Shown here piece after piece: positions 36,113-44,429 of a DNA stretch of 64,000 bases. The stretch is taken from assembly GCA_965242505.1 (NCBI GenBank), contig OZ251449.1:1302001-1366000 (forward strand). The letters are read 5' to 3'. Made by a program: the position numbers and the translations under genes. Source of the stretch: UBA2966 sp965242505. Its GTDB lineage: Bacteria; Pseudomonadota; Alphaproteobacteria; UBA2966. The notes under the pieces were generated by a model. It did not search any database, was not told the DNA's origin, and saw only the letters and a program-made list of their open reading frames with translations. The first letter of the stretch is position 1; each line of letters begins with the position of its first letter.

Positions 36113-36828
36113 TCGCGCCCCACTTCGCCCGCGAACCGGTAGCCGCCGCCCCAGACGGTGGCGATGAGCTTCGGGTTTCCCGGATCCCGCTCGATTTTCC
36201 GGCGCAGGCGGCTTACCTGGTTGTCGACGGCGCGGTCGAACGGCGCGGCGCGGCGGCCCCGCGTCAGATCGAGAAGCTGGTCCCGGGAGAGCACCATCCC
36301 GGGACGCTCCAGCAAGGCCACGAGGAGCCGGAACTCTCCCGTCGACAGGGGCGTCACGACGCCGGCCTCGTCCACCAGCTCACGCTTTCGGGGGTCCAGC
36401 GACCAGCGGTCGAACCGATACGTTCCCGCCGGACGGGGGTCGCGCTCGGGCGGCAGACTCCGCGCGCGCCGGATCACCGCCTTGATGCGGGCCAGCAGTT
36501 CCCGGGGATTGAACGGCTTGGTCACGTAGTCGTCGGCCCCCATCTCCAGCCCGACGATCCTGTCGGTGTCCTCGGCCATGGCGGTCAACAGGATCACCGG
36601 TATCCGGGTCGTCTCCCGCAAATGCCGGCAAAGCCCGAGACCGTCCTCGCCCGGCATCATGACGTCGAGCACGACGAGGTCGACGGCCGCCGTCCGGAGC
36701 GCCCGGCGCGCGGCGGCGGCGCCGTCGGCGACGGTGACGCGCACGTCGTGCCTCTCCAGATACCGGGCCAGGGACTCGCGGATATCCCGGCGGTCGTCGA
36801 CCACGAGAACGTGCGGGGACGCTTCCAT
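36109..36828 (-). CDS. OmpR-family response regulator
   Basis: 239 residues. The receiver domain has acidic pocket DD (11-12), phosphorylated D55 in LVVLDVMMPGEDG, Thr in LLTAMAED and Lys in DDYVTKPFNPREL. The C-terminal winged helix has AVDNQVSRLRRKIE and TVWGGGYRF. ATG 36828 is used rather than an upstream TTG. Transcribed with the kinase and away from the EF-hand gene, a likely target or co-regulated partner. Confidence 0.93.
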   Translation of the reverse strand: MEASPHVLVVDDRRDIRESLARYLERHDVRVTVADGAAAARRALRTAAVDLVVLDVMMPGEDGLGLCRHLRETTRIPVILLTAMAEDTDRIVGLEMGADDYVTKPFNPRELLARIKAVIRRARSLPPERDPRPAGTYRFDRWSLDPRKRELVDEAGVVTPLSTGEFRLLVALLERPGMVLSRDQLLDLTRGRRAAPFDRAVDNQVSRLRRKIERDPGNPKLIATVWGGGYRFAGEVGRE

Positions 36829-36998
36829 ACGCAACAGCTAACGCGGCTCGCCATCGGGCGCGGGAAAAAAGTGTAACAAAGTTCGCCGCGTTCCCCCTCG
36901 GCCAGAGTTCGCGACACACCGGACGCGCCGACGACGGGACTTCACGGCGCCGGCCCCCTACATGATCCCCCATCGGCATCCAACACGGGAGCGAAACG
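36829..36998. promoter_or_regulatory. Divergent promoter region, two-component system / EF-hand gene
   Basis: 170 bases between two divergent starts. It contains the only A-rich patch nearby (GGGAAAAAAGTGTAACAAAG at about 36862-36881). Response regulators of this family usually autoregulate from such a site. No clear tandem repeat for the regulator could be picked out by eye. Confidence 0.4.
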
Positions 36999-37517
36999 AT
37001 GAGAACGAGAACGAAGGCATTGATCGGGGTCGGCGTCGCCGCGGCGATCGGCGGGGTCGCGCTCGTCTGGGCGGGCCACTCCGACCGCGGCCACGGCGGG
37101 CCCTGGGGCTTCCGCGGCCATCACGGACATGGCCTGGGTTTCCTCGCCAGGGGGCCGTTCCGGCTGACGGTGATGGAGATGTTCGAGGCCATGGACGCGG
37201 ACGGCGACGGGAAGCTCACGCAGGCCGAGATCGACACGGCGCGGAACGACCGCCACGCCGCGCACGACGCCGACGGCGACGGCAACCTCGATCTCGAGGA
37301 GTTCGCCGGCGTCTGGCATGAAACCACGCGCCCGCTCACCGTGCGCGTCTTCCAGATGCTGGACACCGACGGCGACGCCGTCGTCACGCGCGCCGAGTAC
37401 GACCGGCCACTCGCCGACATCGTCGAACGGCTGGACCGCGATGGCGACGGCGCCCTCTCGCCGCGCGACCGGCGGCGCCACCGTCACGGCGGCGGCGATC
37501 GCGACGACGACCGGTAG
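36999..37517 (+). CDS. EF-hand calcium-binding protein with four EF loops
   Basis: 172 residues. An N-terminal membrane or signal segment (ALIGVGVAAAIGGVALVWAG) is followed by a His/Gly-rich linker and four EF loops: DADGDGKLTQAE, DADGDGNLDLEE, DTDGDAVVTRAE and DRDGDGALSPRD. It is probably periplasmic, binding Ca2+; the His-rich parts could also bind metals. It is divergent from a sensor kinase/regulator pair, suggesting metal-responsive control. Confidence 0.83.
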   Translation: MRTRTKALIGVGVAAAIGGVALVWAGHSDRGHGGPWGFRGHHGHGLGFLARGPFRLTVMEMFEAMDADGDGKLTQAEIDTARNDRHAAHDADGDGNLDLEEFAGVWHETTRPLTVRVFQMLDTDGDAVVTRAEYDRPLADIVERLDRDGDGALSPRDRRRHRHGGGDRDDDR

Positions 37518-37542
37518 GGCGGTTCCGGTTCGACCGGAGCCG

Positions 37543-37794
37543 CAGGGTCCGTTCGCATTCCTCCCTCCGGCGCGACCGCGACCCCCACCCCGACCCTCGG
37601 GGGAGGGAGAACGAGAGGGGAGCGGAGGGAACCATCCACACTCCTCCCCCTGGCGCGACCCCCACCCCGACCCTCCCCCTGCAAGGGGGAGGGAGAACGA
37701 GAGACGGGAGGGAGCCATTATTACTCCTCATTACTCCTCCCCCCTGACAGGGGGGAGGTCGGGAGGGGGGTCCGGACGGTACGAGAAACGCGGG
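37543..37794 (-). repeat. Dispersed GC-rich repeat, copy 8 (compound)
   Basis: Reverse orientation with the GCGACCCCCACCCCGACCC block twice, CCCCCCTGACAGGGGGG, and a tandem ATTACTCCTCATTACTCCTC. It ends GGTACGAGAAACGCGGG on the base before the stop codon of the DUF523 gene, in a convergent gap. Confidence 0.86.
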
Positions 37795-38790
37795 CTAAAC
37801 GCGGTCGCGCGGCATCAGTTCTTCGGGAAAGGGCGAGAGATACGTTTGTCCGGCGAGCCAGGCCATGCCGCGCCGCCGCGCGAAACGGCGGATCGACGCG
37901 ACGGGAACGGCGAGAGGCGCGCGCCCCTGACGATACTCCCCGATCGTTCGGTGGAGCTCCGCCCTGCTTCCGCGATCCAGCAGGTCTCTCAGGTGGCCCG
38001 CCATGTGTTGAAGAACGTTGACGTGTTTGCGGACGGTCGCGGGCCGCGAGAGAGTGGCCATGAACGACGTCCGGTACTCGCCGGCCAGCCGTTCCCGGGG
38101 GACGCCTTTCGCGCCCGCCACGAGGCGGCCCAACTCCGCCTGGCCCCCCGGATCGTGCGCCAGCAGAAGGAACTTCTCCGCGGCGTGGAAGGCCGCGAGA
38201 TCGCCGATCCCCCAGCGGCCCGACAGCACGGCCTGGAGACGCCGGTACGCGAACACCCGTTCGAGAAAGCTCTCGCGCAGGGCGGGGACCTCGAGCCGCC
38301 CTTCTTCCTCCGTGGGCAGCTCGGGGATCGCGTCCACGAGCGCGGCGGCGAACGATCCCCGGCCGTCGCGCGCGGGCTCGGCGTCCGGCCCGGCGTCGGC
38401 GTCGAAGACCGGAACGCGGAACAGCCCGCAGCTCGGCGAATCCTTCTTGAAGATGTAGCCGTGCAATTCGAGCTCGCGCAGCTCGGCGGCCCGCCTCGCC
38501 GCGAACCGGCGCATCCGCGCGGAATGATCCTCGCCGCCGTCCACTCCCCGGAGGCGCGTCCCGTCCTCGCCGCGCACCAGGCGGACCGCCTCGCGCGGCG
38601 CGCCCATGCCCATCTCGACCTCGGGACAGACCGCGACGTAGCGGACGAACGGCGCCAGCGTCTCCGCGACAAAGACGTTGCGCTTGTGGCCGCCGTCGTG
38701 GCGAACGGCGTCTCCCAGCAGGCACCTCGATACGCCGACGCGAACCTCCCCGCGGACCGCTTCTCCCAGGGCATGGTCTCGACACGGCAT
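37795..38790 (-). CDS. DUF523-DUF1722 fusion protein
   Basis: 331 residues. The DUF523 half has VGVSRCLLGDAVRHDGGHKR, VCPEVEMGMGAPREAVRLV and KKDSPSCGLFRV, with conserved cysteines. The DUF1722 (YbgA-like) half has FLLLAHDPGGQAELGRLVA, NVLQHMAGHLRDLLD and AYLSPFP-like TYLSPFPEEL. The fusion is common in Proteobacteria, often near photolyase genes. A role in tRNA thiolation or repair has been proposed for relatives; function here is unknown. Confidence 0.85.
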   Translation of the reverse strand: MPCRDHALGEAVRGEVRVGVSRCLLGDAVRHDGGHKRNVFVAETLAPFVRYVAVCPEVEMGMGAPREAVRLVRGEDGTRLRGVDGGEDHSARMRRFAARRAAELRELELHGYIFKKDSPSCGLFRVPVFDADAGPDAEPARDGRGSFAAALVDAIPELPTEEEGRLEVPALRESFLERVFAYRRLQAVLSGRWGIGDLAAFHAAEKFLLLAHDPGGQAELGRLVAGAKGVPRERLAGEYRTSFMATLSRPATVRKHVNVLQHMAGHLRDLLDRGSRAELHRTIGEYRQGRAPLAVPVASIRRFARRRGMAWLAGQTYLSPFPEELMPRDRV

Positions 38791-38908
38791 GGCGCCGACA
38801 GGGTATGATGCTGGCGGGCGCGGGGAAACCGCGCGCGGACGCGGCGCGGGACGGACGCCGCGGAGGCGTTCCGAACAGGGTCTCGAACCAAGGGAAAGGA
38901 CAGGAAAA

Positions 38909-39394
38909 ATGCTCTCTTCCGATGCTCCGGAAGTCAAGGAATTCTGGGAGAAGGCGTGCGGCGAGACGGGGATCGACCCCTCTTCGACCTATCACGCCTC
39001 GACGTTCGGCGACCCGAAGTTCTTCGACGAAATCGACGAGATCACCGAGCTGGCGTTGCAGGGCCAGAAGCAGGCCACGTCGCACCTCGAGATCGACTTC
39101 GAGGTCAACGACGTTCCGGTCCGCGGCGAGGGCGATTACTGGCTGATGCTGGACAAGGCGCTGAAGCCCCGGGGGATCGTCCGGCTCACGACGGTCAGGA
39201 TCACGCCCTTCAACGAGATCGACGAGGAGTACGCGGCCATCGAAGGCGAAGGCGATTCGAGCCTGCGCCACTGGAAGGAAGTCCACGAGGACTACTTCAA
39301 ACTGCAACTCGGCGCCTGGGGCCGCGAGTGGAGGGAAGACCTGCCCGTGGTCTGCGAGATCTTCAAGCTGGTGTATCCGCCGCTGGAGACATAG
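38909..39394 (+). CDS. ASCH domain protein
   Basis: 161 residues. VRGEGDYWLMLDKALKPRGIVRLT then ITPFNEIDEEYAAIEGEGDSSLRHWKEVHEDYF is a typical ASCH (ASC-1 homology) core with the RNA-binding cleft. GGAAAGGACAGG precedes the ATG. Thought to bind or process modified nucleosides or RNA; no operon partner is obvious except the Rieske gene 23 bases downstream. Confidence 0.82.
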   Translation: MLSSDAPEVKEFWEKACGETGIDPSSTYHASTFGDPKFFDEIDEITELALQGQKQATSHLEIDFEVNDVPVRGEGDYWLMLDKALKPRGIVRLTTVRITPFNEIDEEYAAIEGEGDSSLRHWKEVHEDYFKLQLGAWGREWREDLPVVCEIFKLVYPPLET

Positions 39395-39417
39395 GCGACG
39401 ACGCGCGCCACCCGCAC

Positions 39418-40578
39418 ATGACGAAGCCCCGACCGGACGCGGCGCCCGCCGGCCTCCCTTCCGGACCGGACGTCCGGGAGGAACTGTCCCGGATGCGGGC
39501 CCGTCCCCGCTCCGGGGCCCGCCACCTTCCGGGCTGGATGTACACCTCGCCCGAGGTGTTCGCCCTCGAGACCGAGCGCCTGTTCCTGAAGGAATGGCTG
39601 GTCGTCGGGCGCGCCGAGGAGATCGCCGCTCCCGGGGACTACCTCACGTTCGACATCGTCGACGAACCCGTCGTCGTCACGCGCGGAAGGGACGGCGGGC
39701 TCCACGCCTTCTCCAACGTCTGCCGACACCGCGGCGCCAGGGTCGTGGAGGGCCGCGGCAACGCCAGGGCGTTCAGCTGCCCCTATCACGGCTGGACCTA
39801 CGACATCGCGGGCAAGCTCGTCCGGACGACGTTCACCGACGACGTCGAGGGCTTCGATTTCGACGACTGCCGGCTCGCGCGGGCCGGGGTCGGGGAGTGG
39901 GGCGGCTGGCTCTTCGTCAACTTCGACGCGGACGCGGCGCCCCTCGCCGAGCACGTCGCCCCGTATCGGGAACGCCTCGGCCACTTCCGGCAGGAGGACT
40001 GCCGTCTCGGCGGCAGGCTGGATCTGGAAGCGGAGGCCAACTGGAAACTGATCGCCGAGAACCTGATCGACGTCTACCACTTCCACGTGCTGCACGCGGC
40101 TTCGTTCGGCGGCGGCGGAAACCGGAACCGCATGCTTCCCTACCCGGAAAACGAGCTCGTCATCACGCGGCCCAACTCACGCTCGCTCACCCCGACCGGG
40201 GAAGCGTTGCTCGGCCGCCTCCCGTGGATCGACGAAGACGCGCCGGCCGCCGCGGGGCACATGCCGCCGAACGCCTATTTCACCTGCCACGGCGACAGCG
40301 TGAAGCTCTGGATGAGCTGGCCGCTCGGCCCGGCCCGCGCCAGGATCATCGTCTACTCCCTCTACGCGCCGGAACAGATCGATCGCGACGACTTCGCCGA
40401 GAAAGCGAAGGTCTACGACGACTTCCTCGCGCGGATCGTCGACGAGGACATGGGAATGGTCACGGCGTTGCAGAAGAACATGGCCTCGCGCCGTTTCCGA
40501 CCGGGACCGATGGTCGGCCTCGAGTCGGGCGTGCGCAGCGCCGTCAACACCCTCATCGACCGCCTGTCCGACGGGTAG
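39418..40578 (+). CDS. Aromatic ring-hydroxylating dioxygenase, alpha subunit
   Basis: 386 residues. The Rieske centre is NVCRHRGARVVEG plus CPYHGWTYD. The catalytic domain has the iron ligands in NLIDVYHFHVLHAASFG (bridging Asp and two His). Length and layout match the alpha subunits of ring-hydroxylating or betaine/choline-type oxygenases. No beta subunit, ferredoxin or reductase is adjacent, so the partner proteins must be encoded elsewhere. Confidence 0.87.
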   Translation: MTKPRPDAAPAGLPSGPDVREELSRMRARPRSGARHLPGWMYTSPEVFALETERLFLKEWLVVGRAEEIAAPGDYLTFDIVDEPVVVTRGRDGGLHAFSNVCRHRGARVVEGRGNARAFSCPYHGWTYDIAGKLVRTTFTDDVEGFDFDDCRLARAGVGEWGGWLFVNFDADAAPLAEHVAPYRERLGHFRQEDCRLGGRLDLEAEANWKLIAENLIDVYHFHVLHAASFGGGGNRNRMLPYPENELVITRPNSRSLTPTGEALLGRLPWIDEDAPAAAGHMPPNAYFTCHGDSVKLWMSWPLGPARARIIVYSLYAPEQIDRDDFAEKAKVYDDFLARIVDEDMGMVTALQKNMASRRFRPGPMVGLESGVRSAVNTLIDRLSDG

Positions 40579-40683
40579 AACGGGCGGCCGCCCGCGAACG
40601 GGAGGCGCTGGATAATTTCCCGGCGGCGCGTATCCTTCGGGACCTCGACCTGCTATCGTCGGCCACTCGCAAGGGGAAATCGG

Positions 40684-40815
40684 ATGTCGGAGCGAAACAC
40701 ACCCTCGAAGCTCGGAGAGCGACTGCACAAGTGGATCGCCATCGTCTCCATCGGCGGCGTCGCCCTGTTGACCCTGGCGCTCGCCGTGTTGGGCGGGATC
40801 GCGCCCGCGGTCTGA
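40684..40815 (+). CDS. Small single-helix membrane protein
   Basis: 43 residues, MSERNTPSKLGERLHKWIAI then VSIGGVALLTLALAVLGGIA: a charged head and one membrane helix. AAGGGGAAAT precedes the ATG. No family recognised; it could be a chance frame, but the start context and amphipathic layout are convincing. Confidence 0.45.
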   Translation: MSERNTPSKLGERLHKWIAIVSIGGVALLTLALAVLGGIAPAV

Positions 40816-40841
40816 AGGCCCGCCGGGCGGTCGCCTCCCGG

Positions 40842-41071
40842 CCCGCGTTTTTCATACTGCTTGTCCGCAAGGTTCGCGCCGCAGGGGCCGTTCGCACTCC
40901 TCTCCCCTGGCGCGACCCCCACCCCGACCCTCCCCCTGCAAGGGGGAGGGAGAAGAAGAGAGGGGGAGGGAAACCGAGGAGGACGGAGGGGCTGTCGACG
41001 CCCCTCCCCCCTGACCATTTGCACTCCTCCCCCCTGACAGGGGGGAGGTCGGGAGGGGGGTGGACCGCGGG
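40842..41071 (-). repeat. Dispersed GC-rich repeat, copy 9 (both ends present)
   Basis: Starts CCCGCGTTTTTCATACTGCT, then TGTCCGCAAGG, GCCGCAGGGGCCGTTCGC, GGCGCGACCCCCACCCCGA, CCCCTGCAAGGGG and CCCCCCTGACAGGGGGG, ending GACCGCGGG at 41071. This copy shows that both ends carry the CCCGC/GCGGG terminus, like terminal inverted repeats. It abuts the stop codon of the cupin gene. Confidence 0.87.
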
Positions 41072-41602
41072 CTAACGGCAGAGGCGGTCGACGTAATCGG
41101 CGCCGAGCCCGTTTTCGGCGTAGTGTTTCTTGTACGCCGCGATCCGGGTGAAGACGTCCTCGTAGCCGATCTGGTCGCCGTTCTCGTCGACGTAGAGGAT
41201 CGGCCCCATGTTGTGGAACAACGTCTTCATGCGGCCCGCTTCCGGATGCACGACGAGCGTGTGGGTCTCTCCCGCCGGCTCGTAGATGAAGTCGCCCGGC
41301 CGGGCGATCCAGTCACCCTCGAGATAGCCCCAAGAGCCCTCGAGGGTGTATCCTAGGACGGGCGCCGGGTGCCGGTGCCGACCCACCAGCCCCTCGCCTT
41401 CGGCCTTGACGATATTGCACCAGGCGCCCTGAACGACGCTGAACAGGAGCGGACGGATCCAGACGTTGTCGGCGAGCGGCATCCACACGCGCTCGTCGTC
41501 GTCGTCGCACTCATGGAAAATTTCCCGCGACGCCTCCGCCGGCAGCGGGATGCCGAGGTGCTTGACGTGTTCGAATCCCGCGAGCCGGGCCATCTCGTTC
41601 AT
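41072..41602 (-). CDS. 2,4'-dihydroxyacetophenone dioxygenase-like cupin
   Basis: 176 residues, ATG 41602 with AGGAGAG ahead. The DAD family features are visible: WCNIVKAEGEGLVGRHRHPAPV (first cupin motif with His ligands), LEGSWGYLEGDWIARPGDFIYEPAGETHTL (second motif, His), and the conserved FHNMGPILYVDENG. The founding member cleaves 2,4'-dihydroxyacetophenone with iron; related proteins act on acetylacetone-like substrates. Confidence 0.83.
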   Translation of the reverse strand: MNEMARLAGFEHVKHLGIPLPAEASREIFHECDDDDERVWMPLADNVWIRPLLFSVVQGAWCNIVKAEGEGLVGRHRHPAPVLGYTLEGSWGYLEGDWIARPGDFIYEPAGETHTLVVHPEAGRMKTLFHNMGPILYVDENGDQIGYEDVFTRIAAYKKHYAENGLGADYVDRLCR

Positions 41603-41725
41603 GTCGCTCTCCTGAGTTGATTCCGCGCGCCGCGCCGCACGGCCCCGCTTCAGCGCCACCCTATACTTTCCTGCTCATCCATGAAAGTCAGTATCCTCGT
41701 TCAATACATATGAGACACTGAGCGA

Positions 41726-41905
41726 GCCGTTGCGGGGCCGTGGACCCCCCTCCCGACCTCCCCCCTGCCAAGGGGGAGGAGTGTGGATGGCAGGGGGGAA
41801 GCGCGCGGCGCGCGCCCCTTCTTCTCCCTCTCCCTTGCAGGGGGAGGGTCGGGGTGGGGGTCGCGCCGGGGGAGGAGCGCAAACGGCCCCTGCGGCGTCT
41901 CGCAT
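41726..41905 (+). repeat. Dispersed GC-rich repeat, copy 10
   Basis: GCGGGGCCGTGGACCCCCC, CCCCCCTGCCAAGGGGG, GGAGTGTGGATGGC, CTCCCTCTCCCTTGCAGGG, GGTCGGGGTGGGGGTCGCGCC, GCGCAAACGGCCCCTGCGG. The outer termini are worn. It lies between divergent genes. Confidence 0.83.
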
Positions 41906-42101
41906 GTGTCTGAACTTGGTCAGTCAGTCCGCCAGTGGAGCGGAGGATTTTCCCGGCGCTCCCGATGGGAACGTCATGGCGCCGCCGGTCGGGGTCGCTC
42001 GTCCGACCCACGGACGGCAAACGTCCGGAGGACGGCGGGCGGCCCGCGGACCCTCTCGCAAGTTCCCGTCCCGTGTCCGGACGTGATATCCTCGGGGAGA
42101 C
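41906..42101. other. Leader of the aminotransferase operon, nothing else recognised
   Basis: No gene, tRNA or clear hairpin was found. It must contain the promoter of the operon starting at 42102. Confidence 0.4.
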
Positions 42102-43229
42102 ATGACGGCGCAGACGGATCACGGCGCGGACGCGCGCTCCTGGCTTCGTCCGAGCGTTCGCGGCCTTCCGGCCTACGAAGGGCCGAAGACGGCGGCCGAC
42201 GTCGGCGCGGGCGAGGCGCGCCTCCTGCACCTGAACGAAAGCCCCTACCCCCCCTCGCCCAGGGCCATCGAGGCGATACGGAACTTCGGCGACCGCCTCA
42301 ACCGTTACCCGGACATCCACGCGCGGGCCCTGGCGAACGCCCTTTCGGCGCGGACGGGCGCGCCCGCCGACCGGATCGTCTTCGGCGCCGGCGCCGACGA
42401 ACTCGTGCAGCTCGTCTGCGGGATAACCACCGGCCCCGGGGACGCCGCGGTCATGCCCTGGCCGACGTTTCCCCGGTACGCGTCGGCAACCCGGATCGCG
42501 GGCGGCGAGGCGATCAAGACGCCCCTCGACGACGACGGCGCCAACGACGCGGAAGCCCTGCTCGCCGCAGTCGACGACCGGACGCGCGCGGTGTGGTGCT
42601 GCACGCCCAACCCGCCGTCCGGCGGCATGATGGATGCGGCGGCGCTCCGCCGGCTCGCCGCGGGAACGCCGGAGAACGTCCTGCTCGCCGTCGACGAGGC
42701 CTATCACGAATACGGACGGCACGCAGGCGGGCCGGACGTGCTGGCGGCGCTCGGGGACCGGCGCGGCCCGTGGCTGGTCCTGCGGACGTTCTCCAAGGCC
42801 TACGGCCTCGGCGCCGTGCGGATGGGGTACGCGCTCTGCGGTTCGACCGAGGTCGCGGACGCGCTGCGCAAGACCAAGCTGCAATACAACGCCAACGCGC
42901 CGGGACAGGCCGCCGCCCTCGCCGCCCTGGAGGACGACGCCTATCTGCGCAGGACCCTGGACCTGACGGCCGCCGAGCGGACGCGACTCGCGGACGGCCT
43001 CGCGGCCCTGGGCCTCAAACCCCTGCCGACCGCGGCCAACTTCGTTTCCGCGGAACTGCCCTGCGACGCGGCCGGGGTCATGCGCGCCCTCGCCGACCGC
43101 GGCATCCTGACGCGGAGCTGGCGCGACCCCGGCCACCCCCGCCACATCCGCATCACCGTGGGCCTGCCCGACGACACCGACGCCGTGCTGGCGGCCCTGA
43201 AGGACGTCCTGGAGGACCTGCGCCGATGA
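42102..43229 (+). CDS. Class I/II aminotransferase, HisC-like
   Basis: 375 residues: LHLNESPYPPSPRAIEAI, RYPDIHARALANALSARTG, GADELVQLVCGITTGPGD, NPPSGG, DEAYHEYG, and the PLP lysine in RTFSKAYGLGAVRMGYAL. This is the HisC branch, normally histidinol-phosphate aminotransferase, but no his genes are near. It overlaps (ATGA) a TPP enzyme subunit, so an amino acid to 2-oxo acid step before a decarboxylation is plausible. Confidence 0.84.
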   Translation: MTAQTDHGADARSWLRPSVRGLPAYEGPKTAADVGAGEARLLHLNESPYPPSPRAIEAIRNFGDRLNRYPDIHARALANALSARTGAPADRIVFGAGADELVQLVCGITTGPGDAAVMPWPTFPRYASATRIAGGEAIKTPLDDDGANDAEALLAAVDDRTRAVWCCTPNPPSGGMMDAAALRRLAAGTPENVLLAVDEAYHEYGRHAGGPDVLAALGDRRGPWLVLRTFSKAYGLGAVRMGYALCGSTEVADALRKTKLQYNANAPGQAAALAALEDDAYLRRTLDLTAAERTRLADGLAALGLKPLPTAANFVSAELPCDAAGVMRALADRGILTRSWRDPGHPRHIRITVGLPDDTDAVLAALKDVLEDLRR

Positions 43230-43747
43230 CCGCCGACGGCAACGGCGCGCTGTCGGGCCGCGCCATCATCGAGGCGATCAAGGCCGCCGGCGTCGAGTAC
43301 GTGATCTCGGTTCCCGACATCGTGACCAGCGACGGCCTGCTCTGGCCGATTTCCCGCGACCCCGACCTCGCGCACGTCCGGGTCTGCAAGGAGGACGAAG
43401 GCGTGTCCATCTGCGCGGCGCTCGGCTATTGCGGCAGGCGCGCCCTGCTGTTGATCCAGAACACGGGATTCCTCGATTCCATCAACGCCATCCGCGCCAT
43501 CGCCGTGGAATACGGCAATCCGGTCTGCATGATGGTCGGACTCCAGGGCAAGGAGCCGGACGTCCTCCCCGTCCGGTCGAACAAGACGAGCGTGCGCATC
43601 GTCGAACCCATGCTCGACGTCATGGGGGTCGCGCGCCGCCTTCTGCGGACGACGGCGGACGCGGACGTCATCGCGCCGGCGATCGAGGCCGCCTACCGGG
43701 ACGACCGCCCCGTGTGCTTCGTCCTCGGCCGCAGCCCCGCCGAATGA
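43226..43747 (+). CDS. TPP enzyme subunit, sulfopyruvate/phosphonopyruvate decarboxylase alpha-like
   Basis: 173 residues. This is the PYR-domain type half of a TPP decarboxylase: IIEAIKAAGVEYVISVPD, VCKEDEGVSICAALGYCGRR (the glutamate that activates TPP), ALLLIQNTGFLDSINAIRAI and SNKTSVRIVEPMLDVMGV. This resembles ComD, the alpha subunit of sulfopyruvate decarboxylase. The PP domain is encoded by the next gene. Confidence 0.8.
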   Translation: MTADGNGALSGRAIIEAIKAAGVEYVISVPDIVTSDGLLWPISRDPDLAHVRVCKEDEGVSICAALGYCGRRALLLIQNTGFLDSINAIRAIAVEYGNPVCMMVGLQGKEPDVLPVRSNKTSVRIVEPMLDVMGVARRLLRTTADADVIAPAIEAAYRDDRPVCFVLGRSPAE

Positions 43748-43769
43748 GCCCGAACGAACGACGGCGCCC

Positions 43770-44342
43770 ATGAAACGGATGAAACGCGACGCGGCGCTCG
43801 GGGTCATTGCCGAACACGCGGGGGACAGTCTCGTGGTTGCGGCCTACCAGGCCGCCTTCGAATGGATCGTCATCCGCCCGAGCGATCTCAACCTCATCGC
43901 CACGGGCGCCATGGGCCAGGCTTCCTCGCATGGCCTCGGGCTCGCCATCGGCCGGCCCGACCGCAAGGTCCTCGTGCTGGACGGCGACGGCAGCCTGCTG
44001 ATGAACCTCGGCACCCTCGTGACCATCGCCGAGGCGGCGCCGGAGAACCTCTTCCACTTCGTGTGCAACAACGGCGTCTACGAAGCCAACGGCGGCCATC
44101 CGACGCCCGGTTCCGATACCGTCGATTTTCCCGGACTGGCCCTCGCGGCCGGCTATCGATCGGCGGAGGCCATCGACGACCTCGCCGATCTGGAGTCGCG
44201 CATCGGTGGCGCGCTCGGCGGGCGGGGCCCCGCGCTCGTCGACCTCCGGGTCGAGCAGGGCGAAACCTACCCCCAGGACTACGCCTACATGCACGGCGCC
44301 GAGCACCGCGCCGCCTTCAAGGCCGCCCTTCGCGCCTCGTAG
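43770..44342 (+). CDS. TPP enzyme subunit, sulfopyruvate decarboxylase beta-like
   Basis: 190 residues. The PP domain with the TPP/Mg2+ motif is VLVLDGDGSLLMNLGTLVTI...NLFHFVCNNGVYEANGG (GDG to NN, about 25 residues). MGQASSHGLGLAIGRPDRK precedes it. It resembles ComE or the C-terminal half of phosphonopyruvate decarboxylase. It follows the alpha subunit by 22 bases; together they make one decarboxylase. Confidence 0.82.
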   Translation: MKRMKRDAALGVIAEHAGDSLVVAAYQAAFEWIVIRPSDLNLIATGAMGQASSHGLGLAIGRPDRKVLVLDGDGSLLMNLGTLVTIAEAAPENLFHFVCNNGVYEANGGHPTPGSDTVDFPGLALAAGYRSAEAIDDLADLESRIGGALGGRGPALVDLRVEQGETYPQDYAYMHGAEHRAAFKAALRAS

Positions 44343-44429
44343 GACGGTTCCGGCCCGCCCGGAACGCCCCCGCGTTCTCCGCCGTCCGCGGCCCGTATCG
44401 CCCGCGGCGCGGGCGCGGGCGCGGCCTCT

